From Marchantia polymorpha subsp. ruderalis (lineage: Eukaryota; Streptophyta; Marchantiopsida; Marchantiales; Marchantiaceae), in contig AP031356.1 in assembly GCA_037833965.1 (NCBI GenBank), positions 1,076,501 to 1,140,500 of the forward strand: DNA of 64,000 nt. Direction: 5' to 3'. Position numbers and translations under genes: made by a program. Shown piece after piece: positions 11,512 to 22,300 of the stretch. Below the pieces are notes generated by a model. It did no database searches and had not been told where the DNA came from. It saw only the letters and a program-made list of their open reading frames with translations. How positions within the stretch are numbered: the stretch's first letter is position 1; each line of letters opens with the position of its first letter.

Positions 11512-13863
11512 TATAATATCAAATGTATTATACAACACTCATAGATCCACCGTCCACCTCATTCGTAGATGTTACACTCATCCATTACCTCATTGGTCTC
11601 GAAGATATCCTCGTCATGCATGCCGTCTACGCACTTGGATATGTTAACGCGATCAAATTCATCAACATTACCACCACCAGCATCCTCATCCTTGTCGACG
11701 GGGTACTCTTCATGTTCATATTCATATCCGGTATCAAGACAAAGCTGGTGCATCCACTTGGAGAAAGATTTAGAAAAGAACTGGAGAAAAGAACTGAGTA
11801 GATTGTCTTGAAGAGTGCTTCCATCGCAAATACGCTCTTCTGACAAGACTGTTTTGTAACAAAAGCTTTCAATTCGTTGAATATATCAATGTCATAATCA
11901 GCGTTAAGATTTTTTCGGTCAACAATGGACATGTCAATTTGACCGTGCTGACACACTAAGCGACGTAGTATATAGAATCTCATGGGGTCTTCGTAAAGAG
12001 GATGAGCACGCACGTCTTCCGATATTTCTCAATGCACACCTTGTCGAACAACTTTAACAAAAGATGGGACGATTTGAACGTCTTGATCATAATCATGATC
12101 GGTTTTAAATCATGATTCAATCTTGGAAAGTGTTTGCACAAATCCATGCCAAGATTGTGGATTGCATGGGATGCACAACCGTACGTAAACGTGAATTCAT
12201 TTGACTTAAGACATTCCTTGCGCAACTTAATCATGACGCTTGGTGAATCGTTGTAAAAGTTGAACATTGATGGATTAACGAAATGTTCATTCTTGGTGTA
12301 GGGCAACCCTTCTTCACCATGTTGTTCATACGACTTCAGCATCTCTGTCTAAATCTGCAATCCTTTTGATATGCCTCAATAAGACAAAACCATGAGCCAA
12401 CTTACAAATCTTTCCCAAACGGCGCAGCTTGTAGTCCAAAACCTTTTAACAGATTTGTTGCACTCTCTCTATGCAATTCTATTGTAAAATGTTCCAAGAA
12501 CATTGCAATTGATGAACAAGCCATCAAGTTGACCACCTGCTTGCCTTGCACATTCGTGACGCCATCCAAGCTAAGGCAAATCAGCAACATCTTGCTTAGT
12601 GCGAGAAGAACATCGTTCATTAGATATGATTTTTCATCTCGCATCAAGTGACCACCAATAACTTTTGTAGAAGTAAGTTGAAAGCAATCATGAAACGACT
12701 TAAATAACAACTTCCATGTCGGATGCTCAAATGCAGCAAATGGCATAGCCGTGCGGTGAACATCACGTGCAAATAGTGTATCGAGATTGTGCTGTTCGTT
12801 TTTCTTCAAAAAATCAAAATGCTTTCGATTGCCAAAGAAGAAATCGTACTCGGAATCATTCGGTGACAATGATTTGCTCTGGTTGTTGTTGGCATGGACC
12901 AACGAACTAACGGTTAATGTTACCATCTTCTTTCAAGATAGTTGGAACCTCGCATTCAAGTGGTCTATTCACTGTGAATGCTTCTTACATCCAGCATAGT
13001 GATCGCGCATGCGACCCACTGCCGCAATCATTGGTTTGTTGCAAGAAGAACACTTGCATTACATTGACTTGACAACACCTTGCTTGTAACAAGCTCTGAA
13101 CTTCTTCCAAATATCATCTTTTGGCTTTCTCATTTGGAATAGACTATGTTAAATATGAAATCTCACACTTTGTAGCGAACCAGCAACACTCTGATTCTCT
13201 GAAGTCTGAACTTGACAGACTCCATAGCGGACTCCTTCGGACTCAACTACCTCTTTTTCAAGGTTCTGTGTGGAGTTGGACCAGGCCTCCAACTGCCTTC
13301 GAACAAACAAAAATCCTCGCATGCTTATTTTAAAACTTTTCACCCTAGCCATCCTTGCATAAATTGATCAAAATCTTTGACCACAAAATAAATATTCAAT
13401 CTCTAAGATGACAAAGATTGCTCGCGCAACTCGCAGTTGTCAGATACGGCGATGCAAAACGTATACCAAGAGCTTTAGACGGGATAGATTCAAACCACAG
13501 AAAATGATAAGTCAAGCGATATTTGGATTGGTCTCTTCACAAAAAATGTGACTCATGGTCCAAGTCCTCCTTATATCATTCACCCTTCTGCACACCCGAT
13601 CTTTAATAAACACAAAACAATTTTGAGCTGGCGAGAACAAAAGTGGAGAAACCAAAAGTCGAGAGATCAACCGCCATGTGCAAACTAGTTGAGACCTCTG
13701 TCCTTGGAGTGAGAACGATAGCTTTTTGATTTACTTTGTCGGCGGCGGCAAAGTTAATGGATCGGAGTCTGAGCGGCGGCTGTTGCTCAGACTCTGTGGC
13801 AGACTTTTTCTTATGTAATTAAAAATGTACTATGGTTTGAGAGTGTTGTATAATAGAGCGGTA
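11512..13863 (-). mobile_element. Decayed hAT-superfamily DNA transposon
   Basis: A transposase relic (described separately) lies between a perfect 15-bp inverted repeat: TATTATACAACACTC at 11526-11540 and its complement at 13841-13855. Just outside, the octamer TAATACCA occurs at 11504-11511 and 13864-13871, a possible 8-bp target duplication, the size typical of hAT. The octamer occurs again at 13878-13885 and the sequence outside the 15-bp core does not align well, so the exact termini are uncertain. Length is about 2.35 kb. Disrupted coding makes it non-autonomous now. Confidence 0.75.
11559..13352 (-). pseudogene. hAT transposase pseudogene (BED finger, DUF659-type core, C-terminal part)
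   Basis: Reading down the minus strand, a BED-type zinc finger comes first (about 13133-12985). It has a Trp-x2-Phe start, a Cys-x-Cys-x2-Cys cluster and a His-x3-Cys end, with three in-frame stops in and just after it (TAA, TGA, TGA). The same frame then stays open from 12926 to 12402. It contains the DUF659-like motif LSLDGVTNVQGK, where plant hAT proteins carry a DGWTN-like sequence. Two further segments, 12342-11980 (with YGCASHAIHNL, like the family's Cys/Ala-His-x2-Asn-Leu motif) and 12013-11559 (acidic tail), lie in other frames. The pieces run in family order, so this is one transposase broken by stops and frameshifts. An open frame upstream to 13352 may be a degenerate N-terminus. 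Confidence 0.85.
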
Positions 13864-13871
13864 TAATACCA

Positions 13872-16806
13872 CGGATGTAATACCACAATCACACTTACAC
13901 ATCTATAGTCATTACCTTTGGCATGACAAATTTTACATCCGGTTCAACTAAAACATGCTCCTTGCAATAATTTCCACTTACAACTCGGTCATGTTCATGT
14001 CAAGGTCATTCATCGCAAGCCAAAAGGCTCTTATAGATTGTCACAAAAACCTATTTTGTTTTGTTTGAGTTTTGTCCTAATGATAGTAGAAAATCCTAAT
14101 TTTATTTTCATATTGAGACCAAAAGTGAAATTGAACAATTATGTCATATATATTTTTCAAAAACATATTTGATATCTTTGAATATATGTGAGTACTTGTC
14201 AATCATAGTATATTTGAAAAAAATGTGTGAAATCAATTTTGACCAGGATTGAATTCCACAAATTCTTGATTGTTCATTGTAGCTATACATATTGTGCAAA
14301 CATACATTATGATATTGATCTAAGTCATTACTGCTATGTGAGGCATTGTATCCAAGTCATCTCTACATAAGTTTGGTTTTGTTTCATATTTCATAACTTA
14401 TTATATTAATTATTTAATCAAAAAAATAAAAAACAAGAATTGAATACGATAAGTTGATTGCAGGCCAATTTTCAAAATTGATACATCAACTTGCATACAT
14501 AGACTAGAATGAGATTTATTGACATTTTATTTTACTAAATATATCTATTCATAGGACGATGAACAAAATGATGTAAAAATAATTGCACAAAATTACAAGT
14601 TTTGTTGATAATTGATGATTGAAAACTTGAATTTTTAATACATTAATTGATTTATTACAAAATTTTGCATTGCTATAAATTTAATATTCAATCATGTGTG
14701 TTTAATTTTATTTAAAAATTAAATTTCAAAAAAATTTCAAAATATTATTTTATTTTTAAAAATAAAGAAAAATTCAAAAATTACAGATAAAGTAGATTAA
14801 AATCTAAAACTAAAATTTAATTTGAATCATTTTACATAAAAAATCTCAATATTTTCAAATTTTTCATGAGAAAGATGTATATAAGTATTAAAATGTATAA
14901 AAAAAATCTATTATCATACTTTTTTGGCTATATTTATAGCTTTTGTGCTTGTATGTTCTTAAACCAAATAATTTTGAGTTCATCCATTATGTCTTGTCAA
15001 AAAAGTTCTTGTCAAAAAATTTCTTATCTAAGCTTATCCGGTTCGACTAAGCCAAAGAAGTAAGTGAAAACCAAATTGATGCAACTTAGTCATAAACTCA
15101 TCTAAGAATAGTGACCTAGTTATAAAACCTTAATAATTATTTAACAATTCAGTCCAAATCTTATTCACATACTGAAAATCTACAAAACAAGTTCCTAGCT
15201 TTGTTACATCTGACCTCAATCTAGATTATTGATGCAAAAAATGTAGAACGTCTTCCGCATGCAACCTATTCAGAAAAAATAACTCAAGAATTTATTTGAA
15301 TAGATTTGAAAATTGAACCTGCAAAAAAGAATGTGAAAATATTTTTTTTCTATTTAAATAAAAAATATGAAATGAAAATATAGTAAATTTAAATACATTC
15401 AAATATTTTATAAGATTTTTGTACATGAATTAATTATTTATATGATAAAATATTATAATCCAAAATATAAAAACCAACTAGTTATATGTAATGAATTATA
15501 AAATATATTATTTGAAAAAATAAAAAATAAATATTAATTAAATAAAAATGAAAATATCATTTATAAATTTAATTAATAAAATATGTCATTATGAATTAAC
15601 AAACTTAAATTTCATTTCTGGATATGATCAAATTCAACTTGATGAACAAATAAGTTGTGCGTTCATAAAAAATAATATTTCTAATTTTGAATTCATAATC
15701 TAGCAAGAAGTAAATCTATAATTATTTTTTGCATTTTTTTTACTTTATTGCTTGTTTTATTTCAACACTTTGTTTCAAAATAAATATTCATTTACAATAT
15801 AAAATAAAAAACCAACAAAATCCATATTAGCAATTTATTAGATATGAAAAAGCTACTGGAATTTGTTGAGCTTGCCATCGCAGCTGCATATATTTCTTTG
15901 TCATCTTTAAGTAGTTACGAAACCTTATACTCTAATTTTGTATGCATTTATATGCCGATGAATTGCAAAAGTTTCAACTTCAATCATAATAATAATTTTA
16001 GGAGAATGAAAAATTTGAATATAGAGAAGCTTACAAAGTAGGCTATTTTATACTCAATTAATTTTTTCACTGTGAAACTTCAAAGTTGAATTAACTTGCA
16101 AGCTATTTAGTGTGGAGTTGAAATTTATCTTTTCATTAAAAATTTATTGAAATATTTAATTTTTATGATTTACCAATTTTTAACTTTAAAGTGGCTTTTT
16201 TTCACTTGGCTTAAGTAACATCCAAATTTTTCATGGAACTCATTTTGACACTTTATTAATAGATATCAGTCATTTATCACTACTTTACAAATTTTTATTT
16301 CACTATAAAAATTTAAATTTGAATAAATGATTTTGCTTTAAAATCAAATGAAATATTTTAATCTGTTAGATTTTGCAAGTTTAGTGAGTAAACTTAAATT
16401 TGTTCAAAATTAAATTTTTTTTTTAATAAAAGAAATTGAAATTAATTTTTTATATTCACGTTTTTTTACAAGTGATATGGTTTAATTACATGTCAAATGA
16501 CTCTATATTTTTTGGATTGATATGTGTGTAAATTAATTTTTATTAAAATAAATAGCTCCATCATAATAATCGCATATAAAATTTTTATATATCACATAGA
16601 AGAAATATTATCATGTATTTAAAAATTGAAGAGTGCAATTTTTTGAAAAAAAATTGAAGAATGAAAATTTCATTTTTAACAAAGTTGAAATAATTGTTAA
16701 AAACTTATTAAAGCATATTATTTACCACGACTTTGAAGGTTTGTTTAAAAATTTCCAATTGAAATCTTGAATTCGTTATTTTATTAATACTAACTCTTTA
16801 TATAAA
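13872..16806. other. AT-rich intergenic block, no gene supported
   Basis: Very AT-rich DNA with short chance open frames only. It holds the second arm of the inverted repeat at 15166-15313. A TATA-like stretch ends directly at the start of the tRNA gene at 16807. Confidence 0.65.
15166..15313 (+). repeat. Right arm of a diverged inverted repeat
   Basis: Partner of 9263-9416 in opposite orientation. The outer 29 bases match exactly, and the match decays inward but can still be followed to about 15313. Confidence 0.75.
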
Positions 16807-16892
16807 GGGGCGATGGCGCAGTTGGTTAGCGCGTCGGTCTCATAGCTCATCGAGAAATCCAGAGGTCGAGAGTCCGAGCCTCTCTCGCCCCA
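16807..16892 (+). tRNA. Elongator tRNA-Met (CAT) with a 12-nt intron
   Basis: The acceptor stem pairs perfectly over seven bases (16807-16813 with 16885-16891), with A at 16892 as discriminator. The anticodon CAT is at 16841-16843. A 12-base intron (about 16845-16856) follows position 37, as in plant elongator tRNA-Met genes, and sequence outside it closely matches that family. The T stem (16868-16872 with 16880-16884) is perfect. Two changes suggest drift. Position 55 is C (16874), where T is almost invariant in the T loop and internal B box. The anticodon stem has a C28-A42 mismatch (16835/16861) next to a G-U pair. It may therefore be a weak or dying copy. A short T run near 16911 could act as a Pol III terminator. 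Confidence 0.85.
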
Positions 16893-19800
16893 CCTTTAAA
16901 AAAATATAATTTTGAATTCAATCATGTGTAAAAGAATTTAAAGAAGAATTTATTTTCTTAAAAAAGAATTTATTGTATATTTTGGGTCTGCTTTTTCTTG
17001 ATGAAAAAAGTAGATCTAGATAAATAATTAAAATCCATGCTCTCCATATATCCATTTTATTTATGCATATTAACAATTTTCAACATTTCCAGGTTATGTA
17101 GATCATATTTAGCATGTTTTTATGTAGATTGATGCTTGTAAATGGATGCTATATGGATGCAATTTGGAGACTATCTTATAAAAAAAAATTAAACATTTTG
17201 TGCTTGTTGTATATGTAATTCCATAAGTTTCGGTCTTCCAATTGAAACCAAATATCTTGCCCCACACCATTAAATTTGTTCCAAATCTGAATTTAAATAT
17301 CAAGCAACAAAGGGAGAAAGAGGAGTCACAAGGTCTGGCACAAATTTAGAAACCTGAAAATGCGTGTTTACATAAAATGCTATAAGCGAGCTTGTTTGCT
17401 TGTATTTATGTACTCTACTACTAGTGTTCACTAAGTTGATTCCGTAATATATAATAACCGGACAACTTCATTTATTTGTTGCAGTAGCAAGGATTTCTAG
17501 TATTCTAAACTTCGACGTTGTTATCACGAATGAAGTTATCAGCAACAGCGGGAATTTTTTATCTAAGAACTAGTTATGGTGTTTGACGTAACAAAATAAA
17601 GCTCAAGATGAAGAAAACATACAGAATTTTTGTTCTTTGCACTTCATTTCTCATCACATTGTTCGTGCAATTTATACATGTGAGTAAGTAGTTAGAAAGA
17701 CATGGCGGTACTTTAAGAAGACATGCTTCCGATATAATGGAAACATATTTCTTTTATGATATTACAAAAAGCAAAAAACATGGTGAGAATCATGATACTT
17801 GATTCATGCCACTAGATTCATTTATGACGCAGAGATTCGGTGTCATTGAAAGCGCAAGAGAGGGAGGAGAACGGGGGCCCAAGTAAAGCAAAATGCCACA
17901 GAGGTGGTGAAGGCGATACAAAAGTGCATGTAGCAGTTCTGCACGTAAGAAAGCGGCAAGGCCTGAAGATATACAATTGGAAATAAGAAGTCAAAAATAT
18001 TATATAAAAAAGTTGATATCTCCGAGATGTTCTAAACAGACACACCATAAATAAAAGTGAAAAACATCTTTTGCAAATGGCACAAGTATTGACCAAAAAG
18101 TGATTAAAACATTTATTAATGTAGGACTTACTACACCTTTTGTTATTGGTCATGTCTCAACTTTTGGACATTAATATTGCTAAAAAATTAACAACAAGGT
18201 TCAGGAAAGCAGAGATATCGTGAAAATTGAAATAAGACAATAAATGTGGTGGAAATGAATAAGATAAAAAGAACGAAAACTTGGATGGAGTCTTACATGC
18301 TTTTGACAAGAATGCTGGGTGTGATTGATTCTTTGAAAACTTAAATTAGATTTTAAATCAAATAAAACCCGATTAATTTTCTAGCATACACTCATTCATT
18401 TCCATGTGAGAGCAAATATTTTAAGCAAATATTCCATGTGTAGTCATGGTTGTTTAAACTAATGTGCTATATTGATGCAAAAAATGTATTGAAAAAGGGT
18501 AAATCGGATTGCTTGCGGACAATTTATCGTTAGTACTATGTACATGTATACATAAACCTAGGGATGAGCTCAAATTGAAATTTGATGAGTTTGAACAATA
18601 ACATCTTATCGATGAAAGAACCGTCATCTGTTGCAGATATCGCTACCTAATACATAGAAATACATCTCCTTGATACTCAATTATAACAACCTATATCATA
18701 TAGGCTATATGCATATAGGCTTTATGGCATTTAATGAATAATACAAGAAGGAGATATTCTCAAGCAGATTAAGTGAAGCAAGCAATATCAGCGTGAAAGC
18801 GATATTTATCTGAAAGAGAAATACAAGTACATGATGATTATACATGCATGCATATGACATGTTTCGAAAATAGGTCCTTTATTTCCATCATAATCTATGT
18901 GAAAAGATATTTTCTTGGCTAGTTTTCAGCAGGTGGCGAAAAGCTTTGCATGTGTCGAGTTTCCACTGAGACACAAGAATACAAAAATGAGATGGACTGA
19001 AAGATAATTCATGAGAGCAAAAGGACATACGATGTACTATATGCTACAGATGATTGTACCAGTAAAGGCCAGACACACGACAAATGTATTTGTACCTGCA
19101 GAGGACGCAGAGCATACCAAGTACTCTAAAGGTCAGGAAATAACCTCATAGGGAAGAGAGCCCATGAAGTGTGAATGCAGCGCACATATGGTCGGTGTGT
19201 TGATGACAAACGTCGTTTCGTAGACTCTCAGCCCTTCGGCTTTGTTCAGTTCAATAGGAATGCTTTATTTTTCGAGGATATGTTACCACCAAAAAGATAA
19301 CCTCCACCACATGTATCACATGAAGATAGATATGCCAAGGCATGCACGGATATATATGAGTAAAGATCAAATATGCTATCTAGGAAAAAAAGAAGCCCCC
19401 TGTGTTTATGAAATGATTCCATCTCGAAAGCTTGTCTGATGATACAGTAACTTCGCACTGGGAAGCATTTCAGGTGTGCTAGATGCAGTTTAATGATCGG
19501 AGGAGTGTGATAAAAATATCATAATTGAAACTTAGTTTTTCTTGAGTCACGTCCACACGAGAGATATCAGTAACCATGAAATACATGAACAATGCACATT
19601 CCTGTGAGGAAAATGACATGCAAAAAGATGAATGAATAGAGAAAAAAAGAATGTTAATGACCGAGAACTTCCTACTAAATTGACTTCTTCGAGTGGTCCC
19701 CTTTAATTGACTTACTTGATCTCCCTTTTCAATTCCGTTTGAATAAAGAGAATGGAAGCCAGTGTAAATATTTCCATGGAGTGGTCTCAAAAAAAGATAA

Positions 19801-22300
19801 GAAAATACAAAATAGTCAGACAACGCCTATTGCCTAGGTGAATTTTCCTAGCTACACAAGAAGAACCAATAGCATATAAAATGCCCTATAACACGAAGAA
19901 TATAGAGTAGCATCTCAGTGGAGCTCTATGTACAGTACATGTAAAATATACATCGCAAGTTAGTTCGTCCATTCAATGTGTCCTGGAGCAACTTGCATGA
20001 GGCAAGCACGACCTCTGATTTTTATGCTACAAATGTCAAGAATAGAACATGTGGATGAAAGAGGATTTTGGGAAATGAGATCTGCCGGCAGGTGAGCTTC
20101 ACGAAGAAGAGGAAAGTCGAGGGAGAATCGAACCGGCTCCAAAAAATTGCGACCGAAAAAATATAAAGAGTGCACCAACTCACACAGAAAAGGGAAGAAA
20201 AAAAGGTGAGGTTTATGGGAGAGAACTGTGCTAGCAGTTGCAAAATGGCAACCCAAAGGGTGAGATGTCAAACGAGGCCATGGTGGAGCATCACATGCAT
20301 GCAGAAACATGGACAGAAGGGGCGGTGGTGAATAATTCAAAGAACTGGTCAGACAGGAATATAATATCCAAAGTTGAACGAGGAAGCAGGATCAAGGAAG
20401 GAGAAGGAGGAGGAGGAGAATTTGCATGAGACAATGCTCTGGTTGACAAGTGCCTGCATGGAGAGGATAAAAAGACGAAGCATGTCGATCTGTTGTGTTG
20501 TTCTGTTGTGTTCGGCGTTGAGGATCTTCTTCCACCCCCGGAAACAACTCCTCGGTCGCAGCTGCAGGTTTGCCGCGGGAAGTGAAAGCAAAGCGAGTAC
20601 AAAGTAAAAAAGAAAAAGGAAAAACGGGAAGTGAAAGTAGGTCCGCAGATTTGTCCCAGTCCAGAACTGCTTCTGTGTCATGCTGCAGAGCTCCAGAGGC
20701 AAGCAGAAACGCCAATCACAGTGCATGAGTCCTATGATACAAAAGCCAGCCATTGGTCGAGCAACGGATGCACGACTCAGAGTTTCATTGCGATCAATCA
20801 TGTGTTGTGGCCTCATTAGTAGGTGAGAGGAGAGAGAGAGAGAGAGAGAGAAGGGCAGGGCAGGGACTCTAATGCCTTGCATGTTGAGTCCGACGCTAGG
20901 ACCAGCAGAAGCCTTCATATTCTCTCCCCAGGTATACATCTGAATCATGCAATTGGGTCTAGAAGCAGGAAAGTGAGCTCAGTGCAATATTATTGTAAGG
21001 GATGAGTCGTTTACAGGGCAGAGCAAAGCAGAGCAAAGCTGATCTGAGCTGAGCTGCCGCGGTTTACTAGGTCTGCAGATCAACTCTTCAGAACAGCTGC
21101 TGCTGCTGCTCCTACTGATTCATGTCATATGGCTCTGCATCGAGGAAAAGGGGGAGCTGCAGTGCAGTGGTATTGGGGGAGGAGCAAAGCATGACAAATC
21201 TATCTATGACATGCATGATCATTAGATACATGAGGATTATAGACTGATCATGACTCAGTGCATCTGAAGGCTGTAAGCAACTCGGCAGGATGGATCAGAT
21301 CCCTTTTTACCGGATTGATGAGAGGGATGCGCGTGAGGGGCTCATAATCACATTACATTACTGAAATAAAATGCATTATCTTGTCTGATTATAAGATATG
21401 GTGATTAGTCTGGCGCATCTAATAATTTGATTTCCATACGACAATCCGAACCCTTTCCTCTAGAAACTAAGCCACACCGTCCAACAAAGCTCTCCTGCTT
21501 ATCGTGTTTCACCATGTCTGACAGACTGATCTACATCAAAGCTCGTCCTGTGGGTGGAAACTGAGACTTTCCCGGAGACTGTTCAAGGTATTCTTTGTCC
21601 TCAACACCTTATTAATAATTCAGCAATAAAATAATTCGAGAAACGTTTTGATTGTGTGTGTGTGGAGACCAGAGAGACTGTGAAGAGTTACGCTTATATC
21701 CAGTGGACAACTCCAAAACTTGATGATAAAGGACTCATCTCAGAGATGATTTAAGCACGCTGCACTTGACTTCAGACTGTACGATGCGCAGCTGACAGAC
21801 CAGATCGGATAGACCAAAGAGAGAGAGAAGGAAAGATCGAGAGCATATGTGTCCTCTTCCTTCTGACATCTCCAGAGCTCTTGGGGATTTGGTCTCTCAT
21901 AAGTCCACCTGAAATCTACAATAATCTATCTCCACTTCCACTCTCTAGGACTAGACCAATTTCTTTTTTATATGTATATATAATTATACATATATTTGTA
22001 TATATTCCCTTCATCTCACAAGCGCAGCGGCTTGGCGTAGTTCAAAACATTGCTTTCGGCAACACCATCAGACCAACCTCACGGAATCAAGGGGGTCCAT
22101 GTCATTTGAGTTCCTCGAGTACGAGGTTGAAATGTGCCCCGAGCGTCTTCTCAAGGAACAGGTGAGCTGCAGCGAGCACTTGGGCGATGGAGGCCACAAG
22201 TGGACTTTTGTCAGAGGAGGAGCAACATCGTTGAACATTCACATCCTTTCCAGAAAGCAACAGCAGCACCAGCGATAGAATCAGAGTGACGAGTCCACTT
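16893..22300. other. Intergenic stretch, no gene supported
   Basis: AT-rich at first and more balanced from about 19 kb. Open frames are short or overlap on opposite strands and show no family I recognise, including the 199-codon minus frame at 20349-20948. Purine-rich and CTG-rich runs at 20.8-21.9 kb resemble a plant 5' leader. They are followed at 22099 by a short ATG frame with a possible splice donor (see findings), but no downstream exon could be joined. Confidence 0.55.
20824..20852 (+). repeat. GA dinucleotide repeat
   Basis: About twelve GA units in tandem on the plus strand, within a purine-rich stretch. Confidence 0.85.

Noticed and set aside
20349..20948. 199-codon minus frame
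   Set aside because: Its Ser/Leu/Phe-rich runs come from GA and GGA repeats on the plus strand, other frames overlap it, and no family match was seen.
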